A stretch of DNA of 64,000 nt from Dolichospermum sp. FACHB-1091 (GCF_014697585.1 NZ_JACJSB010000015.1:1-64000), one strand, 5' to 3'. Positions 26,456-35,798 are shown, numbered from the stretch's first letter. Program-made: numbers and translations. Notes: generated by a model not told the origin, from the letters alone.

Positions 26456-28165
26456 TCATTCCTCAGAATTATAGCGGCGTGAAGTATAAACCCAAATATT
26501 ATTATCTCGTTGAATTTGTTGAGTATGGGAAGAACCAATAATAATTACAGTTCCCATATCTGCTAATGTTGGTTCTAACTCTTCTAGAGTAATAACTTTA
26601 ACCTCTTCTCCCTTTCTCCCCAGATTTCTTCCTAATACTACTGGTGTATGAGGTTTTCTGTGTGCTAATAAAATCTTTTTCGCGGCCGCTAGTTGCCAAT
26701 TGCGTTCTTTTGATACAGGGTTATAGAAAGCAATCACAAAATCACTAGCAGCCGCAGCGGTGATTCTTTCGGCGATAATTTCCCAAGGCTTTAAAATATC
26801 AGATAGGGAAATTACGCAAAAGTCATGTCCTAAAGGCGCACCAATACGGGCGGCTGCGGCTTGCATAGCAGAAATACCAGGGGCGACTTGAATATCAATT
26901 GTGCGCCATTCTGGTTTATTATATTGGTCTAAAACCTCAAAAACCGCCGCCGCCATTGCGTAAATACCGGGGTCGCCAGAAGAGACAACCGCTACATATT
27001 TTCCCGCTGCGGCTAGGTCTAGCGCCTGATAAGCCCTTTCTGCTTCTACTCGATTATCTGATTCATGGACGCGCTTCCCAACAGCCAGGGACGCAATTAA
27101 ATTAATATAAGTTTTATAACCTACTAAATCCGTAGCTAAATGCAAAATTTCCCTTACTTGTGGTGACATCCATTGAAATGCACCAGGACCAGTACCAATA
27201 ATAGCTAATTTTCCCTGGGCTTGTCCTGTTGTGGCGGGGTTGATAATTTGGCTGGAAATGGCCACGGCAATAGAAGAAGATGGAGATGATATAATTCGAC
27301 CATCTGTACCTGTGGCGGCTAAGGCTAGGGCTGAAGCGGAGGAGAGTTGGTTTTCCCGAAAAAACCGGACAGGAACGTTTAAAGCCTTAGCTGTAGCATG
27401 GAGTTGGGAATTATTGGCCAGGTGAAGAGGTGCAAATATGCCAGCGACGGCAACAGATGCTAAGTTAGATTCTGTGAGTATTTGCTGAATTTGAGTAATT
27501 GTATCTGTTTCTGGGTTGGTGAGAGCGATCGCTATGGTCGCAGGATGATAAACTAAACAATCAGAGTCATAATTACCCAAATATTCGGTAATTTTAATCT
27601 TTAACTCGCCGTTTTCATCAATAGGTAAATTACTCTCCTTCAACCAAGGCGCTGTTCCCACTAACTTGACTTTTTCCCCGGCCAATAGGTCAGCAATAAA
27701 TTTTTTCCCCTGTTCTGGGTTAGCTAAATGATATCCCCAGGGAGGAGACAACAAAGCGGTATGAAACCGGATATCCCCCGTGGTGGTAATTGCTGGTTTA
27801 ATATTCAGCACTTCTCCAATTTGACGCGCCAAATCATTTACACCACTCAGTCCACCTAAAAGCGGTACTACAGCACTTCCATCTTCAGCGACAGCTAAAA
27901 GAGGTGGTTCTTGTCCTTTATCATTTAAAATAGGTGAAATTGTTCTAATGAGAATCCCAGCCGCACAAACACCAATTACTGGCGTACCAGCAGCGAACAA
28001 TTTCCGCACAGTTTCGCCAAAGTCGGTAAAACTAATATCAGTATCATGAGTACGACTAGCCAAACCGTATAATTTCGCAGTTGCAAAGATATTAGTAATT
28101 TTCCGCCCCACAATAACGCTATTTTGACTTAAAACTACAACCGCAGGGACTACTCTTGTATTCAT
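26456..28165 (-). CDS. cobJ: fused CbiG + precorrin-3B C17-methyltransferase (CobJ)
   Basis: This 569-residue fusion has an N-terminal CbiG-like half (~1-310; VIGVCAAGILIRTISP, LLGGLSGVNDLAR, TGDIRFHT and the C-terminal VAVAGIFAP) and a C-terminal tetrapyrrole methylase (~320-569; IIGTGPGAFQWMSP, VVSSGDPGIYAMA, APGISAMQAAAARIGAPLGHDF). CobJ methylates C17 with ring contraction; CbiG opens the ring-A lactone and releases acetaldehyde in the cobalt-early pathway. The fusion is usual in cyanobacteria. It follows cobI after 140 bases that carry a repeat copy. Confidence 0.93.
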   Translation of the reverse strand: MNTRVVPAVVVLSQNSVIVGRKITNIFATAKLYGLASRTHDTDISFTDFGETVRKLFAAGTPVIGVCAAGILIRTISPILNDKGQEPPLLAVAEDGSAVVPLLGGLSGVNDLARQIGEVLNIKPAITTTGDIRFHTALLSPPWGYHLANPEQGKKFIADLLAGEKVKLVGTAPWLKESNLPIDENGELKIKITEYLGNYDSDCLVYHPATIAIALTNPETDTITQIQQILTESNLASVAVAGIFAPLHLANNSQLHATAKALNVPVRFFRENQLSSASALALAATGTDGRIISSPSSSIAVAISSQIINPATTGQAQGKLAIIGTGPGAFQWMSPQVREILHLATDLVGYKTYINLIASLAVGKRVHESDNRVEAERAYQALDLAAAGKYVAVVSSGDPGIYAMAAAVFEVLDQYNKPEWRTIDIQVAPGISAMQAAAARIGAPLGHDFCVISLSDILKPWEIIAERITAAAASDFVIAFYNPVSKERNWQLAAAKKILLAHRKPHTPVVLGRNLGRKGEEVKVITLEELEPTLADMGTVIIIGSSHTQQIQRDNNIWVYTSRRYNSEE

Positions 28166-28214
28166 GTATTTGACGAAACTAAGCTATTGAGAATTTAGAC
28201 CGGATAGAAATGGG

Positions 28215-28255
28215 GAATTAACCGCAGATGAAGGCAGATAAATACGCTAGTGGGG
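28215..28255. repeat. degenerate direct repeat flanking cobJ (upstream copy)
   Basis: GAATTAACCGCAGATGAAGG followed by CAGATAAAT and AGTGGGG, in the gap between cobI and cobJ. Confidence 0.6.
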
Positions 28256-28305
28256 TAGGAAATGTTATAATCATTAGTGATTAAGAGTTATCAATTCCCA
28301 ATTTC

Positions 28306-29013
28306 CTACAATTTATTTTTGGTAGGGATGATAATCATGGAAAAATAGGGTACTTCCAAGGGGTTAACTTCATCTAAAGGTAATATACGTTGTTGCGTTG
28401 TCGTAGCGCGTTCAATGTATCTAGCCCGTGAAGCTAGTCCTAGTTCGTGGAGAAGATTCCTAATTTTAGGAAAATGACGACCAAGTTTCATAATGGCCGC
28501 CGCGTCAGTTGCTAGAAGTTGGCTAGTTAGTATTTCTATTGGTAATGGCGCAGGTAAAACGGTAAGAACATCATTATAATAGGTAAATGGCAAACCTAAA
28601 GCCACAGGACAAGCCATAAGTGAGGAAACTCCGGGAACAACTTCTGTTTTGTATTTATCAGCTAATCGAGTAAATAAATACATAAATGAACCGTAAAAAA
28701 ACGGATCTCCTTCACAGAGAACCACCACGTCTCGACCTGCGGCTAAATGGTCAGCAATGGGTTGAATTTCTTGGTCGTAGATAAATTTGGCCTTTTCTGG
28801 TTCTAAGGCGCGAGGGAGATGAAATAATACCTCAATCTGATGATTATCCAGGTAGGGGGAAACAATCTTTCTGGCGATACTTTCTTTATCTACCGCTGAC
28901 TGATAAGCGACAACGGGGACAGAACGGAGGATACGTAAGGCTTTTAAGGTAATAAGTTCTGGGTCTCCAGGTCCGACACCAATTCCATAAAGACGACCTC
29001 CAGAGTTAGCCAT
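28306..29013 (-). CDS. cobI: precorrin-2 C20-methyltransferase
   Basis: A 235-residue SAM-dependent tetrapyrrole methylase with YGIGVGPGDPELITLKALR at the N-terminus, VVLCEGDPFFYGSFMYL in the middle and VVPGVSSLMACPVALGLP after it. It methylates C20 of precorrin-2 (or cobalt-factor II). Its start overlaps the cobH stop as TAATG, so translation is probably coupled. Confidence 0.95.
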   Translation of the reverse strand: MANSGGRLYGIGVGPGDPELITLKALRILRSVPVVAYQSAVDKESIARKIVSPYLDNHQIEVLFHLPRALEPEKAKFIYDQEIQPIADHLAAGRDVVVLCEGDPFFYGSFMYLFTRLADKYKTEVVPGVSSLMACPVALGLPFTYYNDVLTVLPAPLPIEILTSQLLATDAAAIMKLGRHFPKIRNLLHELGLASRARYIERATTTQQRILPLDEVNPLEVPYFSMIIIPTKNKL

Positions 29014-29639
29014 TACTCTTCCTCACTTGCTAAAGCGTTAACAGCAGCCGCAGCGATCGCACTTCCGCCCCGTCTTCCATGTAAAGTTAAGAATGGTACA
29101 TTGCGGCTATCTGCGGACAATGCGGCTTTTGACTCAACCGCACCCACAAAACCGACGGGAAAACCCAATATTAACGCCGGTTTAGGAACTCCCTCGTCTA
29201 GCATTTCCAATAGCCTAAATAGTGCTGTAGGTGCATTTCCAATTACCACTATTGCCCCTTCTATATGAAAGCGCCATAATTCTAAGGCAGATGCTGATCT
29301 TGTATTTTTTAATCTTTTAGCCAGTTGTGGTACTTCTGGATCATTTAGGGTACAGATCACCCTATTATTTTTGGGTAGTCTTTTTCTTGTTATCCCCTCG
29401 GCTACCATGTGAGAATCGCACAAAATCGGTGCGCCGTCAATTAAGGCTTTTCTCCCGGCTTCTACCGCTGTAGAAGAATATCCTAAGTCTTTGACAATAT
29501 CCGTCATTCCACAGGCATGAATCAGACGAACCGTAATTTTAGCTACATCGTCTGGCAACACATGGAGATTGGACTCTGAGCGAATAATTTCAAAGGATTT
29601 AGTGTATATTTCGTTAGCATCACGGATGTAATCAAACAT
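29013..29639 (-). CDS. cobH: precorrin-8X methylmutase
   Basis: A 208-residue CobH/CbiC enzyme. Signature segments are RLIHACGMTD with the catalytic His, PILCDSHMVAEGITR, ALILGFPVGFVGAVESKAAL and GRRGGSAIAAAAVNAL. It moves the methyl group from C11 to C12 to give hydrogenobyrinate or cobyrinate. It overlaps the end of cobG by 8 bases and the start of cobI by 1 base. Confidence 0.96.
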   Translation of the reverse strand: MFDYIRDANEIYTKSFEIIRSESNLHVLPDDVAKITVRLIHACGMTDIVKDLGYSSTAVEAGRKALIDGAPILCDSHMVAEGITRKRLPKNNRVICTLNDPEVPQLAKRLKNTRSASALELWRFHIEGAIVVIGNAPTALFRLLEMLDEGVPKPALILGFPVGFVGAVESKAALSADSRNVPFLTLHGRRGGSAIAAAAVNALASEEE

Positions 29640-31086
29640 GGTATTTTAAAACTGTAACTGTTGAATTTGGACTGGATTTGCTAAATAATTGGTTTAATTG
29701 GTGTTTTTGACGGTCAATAAACTGCCTGAAGGATTCCTGTAAACTTAGACGTTGTTGCTGATACACTTCTAATATTTGCTGAATTAGAATTGGAACTTTA
29801 GCCAAAGTCACATATTCATAGAGCAAATGACCAAGAACATAAATTTGATAACCCGGAAAATTTTCACCGGCAACACCAAGTAAGGTAATATCAGCTTGGG
29901 TATGTTGAGCGCAAGATTTACAGCACCCACTAAAATGGATATTAACCGAACAATCTAAAATCATAAGATTTTCTAGGTATTTTGCCAAGTCTAAAGCATC
30001 ATCTTTCGTTTCTGTGGCCGCAGCAGCACAACCTCGTTTCCCAGAACAAGCTACTAAAAAACTTTTGATGTCCGTTGGTGAATAGTTTAAACCCAAGTTG
30101 GTAATTTCTTTCTCGACTTCTATGATTTGATTTTGGGGAATATCGCTTAATATTAAGTTTTGCCAAGGTGTTAACCTGATATTATCATCACCATATCTTT
30201 TCGCAAGATTAGCTAAACCTCGAATTTGATAGGTTTCTAGTCTTCCTAGAGGTAAAACAATACCAATGTAATATAACCCGCTTTGTTTTTGGCTATGAAT
30301 GCCTATAAGATTTTTTTCTCGCAGAGACGCAGATTCGCGGCTAATATTTTCTTCAAGATTAAATGTGTTTGGCTCTAATTCTTCTTTGACTTGGTGCAGA
30401 TATTTTTCGATGGTGATGTGATTGATGATTTCTCGTAAACGTGGTTTACGACTGTTTTTAATGTCTATGTGTTTGAGGTAAGTTTCTGCTAATGCTGCTA
30501 AAACTGCTATTGTCTCTACTGGTTTAAGTAAAATTCCCGTGTCTTTGGCTGGTTCTCCTTTTTTTCCATAACTGAGATATAATCGCCAATGGATATTGCT
30601 GTTAGTGATTTCTGCTGCTAAGATGATATCATTAGGGCGGTCTTTTACCGAAATTTTGCCTCCACCATCAAAACACACACTAAATTTCGCTGATAATTGG
30701 GAAAGATGAGAATGTGCTGTAATATATTTTTCCCAAGCTTTAACTAGGGGACGAGTATCTATTAGTTCTTGAGTATCAATACCCGCTGTAGGACTGGTCA
30801 TAATATTGCGGATATGGTCTACACTAGCATTACTAGAAGCTAAACCTAGTGCTTGTAATTTTTCCAGAACTTGAATATTTATCTCTTGTTTAATTTCTCT
30901 AATTTGGATATTAGCGCGGTTAGTAATATCAATATAGCCCCCACCATAATGATCAGAAATATCCGCTATGGCCTCAAATTGTTGAGAATTAATCATTCCC
31001 CCTGGTATTCTCAGACGACAGAGAAAACCATCTTGGGCCAATGTATTGTAAAATAACCCTGGACAAGCAGTCAATGGAAATTGCAA
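29632..31086 (-). CDS. cobG: precorrin-3B synthase-like sulfite/nitrite reductase family protein
   Basis: A 484-residue protein with two nitrite/sulfite-reductase ferredoxin-like half-domains, and Cys pairs VACSGKRGCAAAATETK and FSGCCKSCAQHT that fit the siroheme/[4Fe-4S] site. In the aerobic route CobG hydroxylates precorrin-3A and forms the lactone using O2. The start is a TTG at 31086 (LQFPLTACPG), chosen because AGGAG lies eight bases upstream. It is first in the operon, behind a cobalamin riboswitch. Confidence 0.85.
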   Translation of the reverse strand: MQFPLTACPGLFYNTLAQDGFLCRLRIPGGMINSQQFEAIADISDHYGGGYIDITNRANIQIREIKQEINIQVLEKLQALGLASSNASVDHIRNIMTSPTAGIDTQELIDTRPLVKAWEKYITAHSHLSQLSAKFSVCFDGGGKISVKDRPNDIILAAEITNSNIHWRLYLSYGKKGEPAKDTGILLKPVETIAVLAALAETYLKHIDIKNSRKPRLREIINHITIEKYLHQVKEELEPNTFNLEENISRESASLREKNLIGIHSQKQSGLYYIGIVLPLGRLETYQIRGLANLAKRYGDDNIRLTPWQNLILSDIPQNQIIEVEKEITNLGLNYSPTDIKSFLVACSGKRGCAAAATETKDDALDLAKYLENLMILDCSVNIHFSGCCKSCAQHTQADITLLGVAGENFPGYQIYVLGHLLYEYVTLAKVPILIQQILEVYQQQRLSLQESFRQFIDRQKHQLNQLFSKSSPNSTVTVLKYHV

Positions 31087-31140
31087 AATCGTGACTCCTT
31101 CTCTGTGTGACGCAGAGACAGAAATTGAATAGATACCCTA
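31087..31140 (-). promoter_or_regulatory. cobG leader with hairpin abutting the ribosome binding site
   Basis: Reading the minus strand, TCTCTG-CGTCACA-CAGAGA is immediately followed by AGGAG and the TTG start of cobG. The hairpin could be part of the riboswitch expression platform that controls access to the ribosome binding site; that role is inferred from position. Confidence 0.5.
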
Positions 31141-31262
31141 GAATTGGCATTCTGACTTACCCAACTTTAGACTTGAGATCTTTAGTCAAATCCAAAATTG
31201 CTTTACAGTTGCGGCACAGTCCCGGAATTACACCGAAGTTTCCCAACCCTAAGTTTTAGCAT
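31141..31262 (-). promoter_or_regulatory. cobalamin (B12) riboswitch
   Basis: On the minus strand the conserved core is readable: GGGAAACTTCGGTGTAATTC, then CGGGACTGTGCCGCAACTGT and, after a variable stem, AGTCAGAATGCCAATTC, corresponding to the G-rich core, the L5 region and the B12 box. It lies directly upstream of the cobG-cobH-cobI-cobJ genes, as expected for feedback control by adenosylcobalamin. The B12 box is slightly divergent from consensus. Confidence 0.88.
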
Positions 31263-31662
31263 TGTACCACAAAATAGTATTTTTTGATTAATTGTCTCAA
31301 TCAGGATCACGATATTCAGGATTATAGGTTTTTGGTGTGACACTTGCATAAGTCCTAGATTATAGTGTTCTTGCCGCTTTTTTAGTTTCACCAATTTCAA
31401 AATAGTCAAAATGACAATCAAAATTAGCCAAAAGTGTAACTTAATTTTGGCTGTTACTAGACTTTTGGTCAGGACTTAGGCAAAACTGAAGGAAAGTAAT
31501 TCATGAATCACCCCTAAAATCACCCCTAAGCAACAATAAGGCTTTTGGTGATATCTTCTTGTGTAAGTCCTAATCCAATGACCCATTACTAATTACTGTT
31601 TACTGTTCGACTTTTGGTGAATAGGCTGAAACCTGCTGTACCGATATTGTTTTAAGGTATAG
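31263..31662. other. intergenic region between riboswitch and IS remnant
   Basis: It should contain the promoter of the cob operon. From ~31471 to 31572 there is a repeat-like stretch that begins TCAGGACTTAGGCAAAA and ends TGTGTAAGTCCTA, an imperfect inverted pair similar to ends seen near 3628 and 12472, with internal ATTCATGAATCACCCCTAA copies. No gene is evident. Confidence 0.5.
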
Positions 31663-33042
31663 ATCCCACATTCCGCACCCCAAACTGTCACCGGGGTAAA
31701 TTACGTAGAGAAAAATTAAAGAGAGAATCAAAACAAACATATAAAGTGAAAAAAGGCATTTGAGAAACAGTAAATCACCAAAAATGGCATCAAAACCTAT
31801 TCTCAATAAAAAGCAATAACAATGCACACCACCTGGAGAGGACAACAAATAAATAAAATAAGAGATTCAAAAGACAAATCATAAGTTAGCCTAATCAATT
31901 AAAGTAAAAAACGAAATTATAAACATAGTAAAATAGAGCTATAAATCAAAGAAATTAGCTCATCTTTACAAGAGAAATTAAATTGATAGAGATAATAATT
32001 AGGTGACTAATTGATAGTAACGTAAACAATCATCTGGTAAAAGACTCAAGATAAAATCTCTGTCCTTATTCCAATTAGAAATATGTTCTTCCTGATTGAG
32101 TATAACTAAATGAACACACTGAAAGCATTGAAAAATCCAGCGCAAAGTAGGGCGGTCTGTTGCTTTACCTAATTGATTTTTAATTGTTGATTTAGAATTG
32201 AAGAGAGCATTTCTAATTTGACGTTGAGCCAAAGTATAAACTAGTAGACATAAACCCATAATCATTCCCAGAGACTCTATTCTTTCAGGACTTTTGAGGA
32301 AAATACTGTCAGCAAAAAATAATGGGTCTTTGAGAAAAGCAAACCCTCTTTCACAGGATTGTTGGGCTTTATATTCAATCAACATGGAATTATTGCTAAG
32401 TTCATTTGAATCTAAAACATTAGTGGCAATAATAAAACGCCCTGCACTCAGCATTTCCGTATTAATTTTACTTTCATCCTGGGAGACTGTGGCTGATATT
32501 TGGTAAGATGTTTCTTCTGGAGAATCTTTTGTCTTAGATTTGACTTGAGTAACCAAAATTTCCTTAATTTGGTGATATTTTAATTGTTTTGATAATTTTG
32601 ATAACGGTTTAGAGACAAATCCTAACCCGTTTATTATCATGGCTCTTACTACTTGACCTGCATTTACTTTTTCGTCTTTTTCGACTCCTATTGATTCATT
32701 TATTATTTCTATTATTCCGATTTAATCTATGATTCCTGCTACTATCCCTAGATGGTCTATGTTCTGAATTTCTATTTTTTGGGGTTTTAATTTCACAACA
32801 GTTTTCTCTACTTGTCTATTATGATTCTCTCATTTCTTGCTTTCTGAATAATAAATTTTTTAATCATCTTGAATTTTCTTTTTCTTTCGGCATCTTTAGG
32901 AAACTTTACTTTCTCACATCACCCTCCTTTTAATGCTACTTCTTCTCATTAAGACTCTTTCTGTTTAATTTATTTTTAGTTTTTATGTACTACTTTAAGG
33001 GCTTTTTTGATCTGTGCCAGTTCAGGGTGCGGAATGTGGGAT
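31663..33042. mobile_element. decayed IS1634-type insertion sequence with intact terminal inverted repeats
   Basis: Perfect 18-bp inverted termini are visible: ATCCCACATTCCGCACCC at 31663-31680 and its complement at 33025-33042. Between them lies a broken transposase (31999-32796). At 1380 bp the element is clearly shorter than a full IS1634-type element, consistent with an internal deletion. I could not see a convincing target-site duplication. Confidence 0.85.
31999..32796 (-). pseudogene. IS1634-family transposase remnant
   Basis: A GTG start at 32796 opens MKLKPQKIEIQNIDHLGIVA, the N-terminus typical of this family. An in-frame stop interrupts codon ~25 (GIID-stop-IGIIEI). The frame then continues through VNAGQVVRAMIINGLGFVSKPL and jumps straight to the C-terminal region (AQQSCERGFAFLKDPLFFADSIFLKS, LVYTLAQRQIRNAL). 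Roughly the central half of the transposase, including most of the catalytic region, is deleted. It cannot be active in cis. Confidence 0.85.
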
Positions 33043-33081
33043 AAATTAACAGCAAGTTTTAATTGAGTTGTGAAAAAAATT

Positions 33082-34212
33082 ATGATGAAAAATATAGTTC
33101 TAGTTGGTGGTGGTCATAGTCATGCTATTGTATTAAAACTTTTTGGTATTTATCCACTATTAGGAGTGAAATTAATTTTAATCACCCCAGATAAATATAC
33201 ACCATATTCAGGAATGTTACCAGGACATATTGCCGGATTTTATAATTATACTGAATGCCATATTGATTTGGAAAATTTATGTAAATTAGCTCGTGCAAAA
33301 TTATACATCGAACGAGTAATTGGGCTGGATTTAAAAAATAATAAGGTGCTTTGTGCGAACCAATCTATAGTAGATTTTGATATTCTCTCTATTGATATTG
33401 GCAGCACTCCTGAAAAATTGTCCGTATCAGGGGCGGCAGAATATACAGTTGCAGCTAAACCAGTGGCACAACTTTTAGAACACTGGAATAAATTACGAGA
33501 AAATTTAGTTATAAATCCGCAAAAAAAATTAAGTATTGGTATTGTTGGAGGTGGCGCTGGTGGTGTGGAATTAGCTTTATCAATGCAAGCAGGGTTGGAA
33601 AATTTGGGAATAGATAATCTACAGGTGCATTTATGGCAAAGAAGTCATGAATTAATGCCAAATTACAATTTATCGGTGCGGGTAATTATGGAGAAAGTTC
33701 TAATTAATAAAGGTGTAAAATTGCATTTGGGAGAAACGGTGGTTCAAGTTTCACCAAAAAATCAAAACTTAGAAATTAAATGTGAATCTGGATTAGAAGT
33801 TGAATGTGATCAAGTTTTTTGGGTGACACAAGCATCAGCCGCAGATTGGGTAAAGGATTCAGGAATTGCTACAGATGAAAGGGGTTTTATTTTGGTTAAT
33901 AATAATTTGCAATCTGTTACTCACTCCCATATTTTTGCAGCAGGTGATATTGCGACTATAATTGATCTTCTCTTGCCAAAAGCGGGTGTGTTTGCGGTGC
34001 GTCAAGGTAAACCCTTGTATGAGAATTTAAAAAGAACGATCTTGGGTAAGTCGCTAAAACTCTATCAACCACAAAAAGCATATTTGAGTTTAATTACTAC
34101 AGGAGATAGAAAAGCATTAGCTACGAGAGGAAATTTCACTTTACCACCCCACCAATTATTATGGTACTGGAAAAACTATATTGATAGCTGTTTTATGGCA
34201 CAGTTTCGATAA
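33082..34212 (+). CDS. FAD-dependent pyridine-nucleotide oxidoreductase, stand-alone relative of the SelD-fused type
   Basis: About 376 residues from the ATG at 33082 (a GTG at 33070 is also in frame). The FAD motif is IVLVGGGHSHAIVLK, the NAD motif IGIVGGGAGGVELAL, and the C-terminal FAD contact HIFAAGDIA. HSHA, TPYSGMLPGHIAGFY and WYWKNYIDSCFMAQF are typical of NDH-2-like modules that cyanobacteria often carry fused in front of selenide, water dikinase. Here the chain stops where the SelD part would begin. It lies 40 bases downstream of the IS remnant, so its promoter may have been altered. Substrate unknown. Confidence 0.8.
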   Translation: MMKNIVLVGGGHSHAIVLKLFGIYPLLGVKLILITPDKYTPYSGMLPGHIAGFYNYTECHIDLENLCKLARAKLYIERVIGLDLKNNKVLCANQSIVDFDILSIDIGSTPEKLSVSGAAEYTVAAKPVAQLLEHWNKLRENLVINPQKKLSIGIVGGGAGGVELALSMQAGLENLGIDNLQVHLWQRSHELMPNYNLSVRVIMEKVLINKGVKLHLGETVVQVSPKNQNLEIKCESGLEVECDQVFWVTQASAADWVKDSGIATDERGFILVNNNLQSVTHSHIFAAGDIATIIDLLLPKAGVFAVRQGKPLYENLKRTILGKSLKLYQPQKAYLSLITTGDRKALATRGNFTLPPHQLLWYWKNYIDSCFMAQFR

Positions 34213-34599
34213 AACCCAGATTTCCCACTTCATTTTCTGGTAAGAATACTAATACAGAGAATTTCGTTTGAGTAAGGTACACCTGTATCGGGCAAGATGC
34301 CCGCACCACAAGGGTTTAATTGTTTATGTTTGTACACCATTTACCAATAATCTGCTGTAATACAACCATGTTACGTAATTATGCACATTTTTGAGTGGTC
34401 GCTGTCTCAAAAAGATACCAAGTGGGTTATATAGTATTTATTTGTTACAACACTTATGCTAATTTTCCCAAAATCAATCCCAAACCCAATAAAATCGTTA
34501 CCATATCAGTAGGGTTTTAGGGTGTTGGCGAAGGTATTGTTATTAGCGATTATTTTCTACAATAGTTAATAGGATCTTGATAAAAGGTGTAGGTAAAAA
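34213..34599. other. intergenic region with one palindromic repeat
   Basis: The GGGCAAGATGCCCGCACCAC repeat lies at 34285-34312 (hairpin GGGC-AAGAT-GCCC). The rest is AT-rich with no coding frame; it presumably holds the promoter of the CBS gene. Confidence 0.6.
34285..34312. repeat. dispersed palindromic repeat, core copy
   Basis: Only the hairpin core and the ACCACAAG tail of the repeat at 1057 and 40690 are present. Confidence 0.7.
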
Positions 34600-35058
34600 A
34601 TGTCTAAAACGGTTATTGATGTGATGAGTCGTGATCCTATCCTCGTTCATCCTCAGACTACCTTAAAAGAAGCTATTCAGATTTTAGCAGAAAAACGAAT
34701 TAGCGGTTTACCTGTAATTGATAATACAGGTAAATTGGTGGGAATTATATCAGAAACAGACTTGATGTGGCAAGAAACTGGTGTAACTCCACCCGCATAT
34801 ATTATGATTTTGGATAGTGTTATTTATTTACAAAATCCCGGTACTTATGAACGAGACTTACATAAGGCTTTAGGGCAGACTGTAGGCGAAGTTATGAGTA
34901 AGAACCCTCTAACTATTTCTCCTGATAAATCATTAAAGGAAGCAGCGCAATTAATACAAGAACATAGGGTTCACCGTCTCCCAGTCCTTGACAATGGAGG
35001 TAAGGTAATTGGGATTCTCACTCGTGGTGATATTATTCGCGCTATGGCTGCTGATTAA
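34600..35058 (+). CDS. tandem CBS-domain protein
   Basis: A 152-residue stand-alone Bateman module. CBS1 starts VIDVMSRDPILVHPQTTLKEA and ends GIISETDLM; CBS2 starts VGEVMSKNPLTISPDKSLKEA and ends GILTRGDIIRAM. Such proteins bind adenine nucleotides and regulate partner enzymes or channels; no partner is adjacent. A short insertion between the two repeats carries a Tyr/Ile-rich segment. Confidence 0.93.
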   Translation: MSKTVIDVMSRDPILVHPQTTLKEAIQILAEKRISGLPVIDNTGKLVGIISETDLMWQETGVTPPAYIMILDSVIYLQNPGTYERDLHKALGQTVGEVMSKNPLTISPDKSLKEAAQLIQEHRVHRLPVLDNGGKVIGILTRGDIIRAMAAD

Positions 35059-35135
35059 GTCACAGGTTGCTGGGAAGACTAACAATCGGAGTTTTCCCAA
35101 TTACCATCTACTACACTCAACATGAGGATAATTAA

Positions 35136-35798
35136 ATGACTATTTCTGCTGATAGTGTCAAGGAATTACTGAGTTCTGAAAATTTAGGTGATCGTTTGCG
35201 GGCGGTTAATCAAATCCGGTCGCTAAAACCACATATTGGTTTAGAATTAGTACAAATAGCTATAGGTGATAGCAGTGCGAGGGTACGTTATGCTGCTGTC
35301 AGTCAAATGGATACCCTGGGAACCCAGGATTTACAATTATCCTTGACAATATTACGGGTTTTACTGAATGATCCTGAAGCAGATGTCCAAGCCGCCGCGG
35401 CAGACTGTTTAGGTGCGCTAAAATTACATGATGCTTTTGAAGACTTAAAAAAACTTTACCAAGAAAGCCCAGAATGGCTAGTACAGTTTAGTATTATTGC
35501 CGCATTGGGGGAATTAGGAGATCCAAGGGGATTTGAACTACTTAAGCAAGCAATTTCTTCTGATAATGGCTTAATTCAAACTGCGGCCATCAGTTCTTTT
35601 GGTGAATTGGGAGATGTACAAGCAGTTCCCATACTAGTATCGTACAGCACTAATCCAGACTGGCAAGTACGTTATAGAGTTGTACAAGCTTTGTCTCGTT
35701 TAGACGATGATGCTGCTAAAGCAACTTTAGCAACTTTAGTAAATGATGATGTAGAAGTTATCGCCAAAGAAGCAAGAGAAGCTTTACAGTTAGTTTAA
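35136..35798 (+). CDS. nblB: HEAT-repeat protein, probable NblB-type phycobilisome degradation factor
   Basis: A 220-residue protein built of five to six HEAT-like repeats (SSARVRYAAVSQMDTLG, PEADVQAAAADCLGAL, PEWLVQFSIIAALGELGD, SDNGLIQTAAISSFGELGD, PDWQVRYRVVQALSRLDD). Length and repeat style match NblB, which is needed for phycobilisome breakdown during nutrient starvation and is related to phycobilin lyases of the CpcE/F group. No lyase partner gene is adjacent, which favours NblB over a CpcE/F subunit. The name is assigned from family resemblance only. Confidence 0.65.
   Translation: MTISADSVKELLSSENLGDRLRAVNQIRSLKPHIGLELVQIAIGDSSARVRYAAVSQMDTLGTQDLQLSLTILRVLLNDPEADVQAAAADCLGALKLHDAFEDLKKLYQESPEWLVQFSIIAALGELGDPRGFELLKQAISSDNGLIQTAAISSFGELGDVQAVPILVSYSTNPDWQVRYRVVQALSRLDDDAAKATLATLVNDDVEVIAKEAREALQLV

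Noticed and set aside
31203-31848. Two minus-strand frames (31203-31421 and 31600-31848)
   Set aside because: The first lies over the riboswitch and its upstream region; the second spans the IS terminal repeat. Neither has a ribosome binding site or recognisable domain.
35136-35798. CpcE/CpcF-type phycobilin lyase subunit
   Set aside because: Single gene without a lyase partner or phycocyanin genes nearby; length and repeats fit NblB better.
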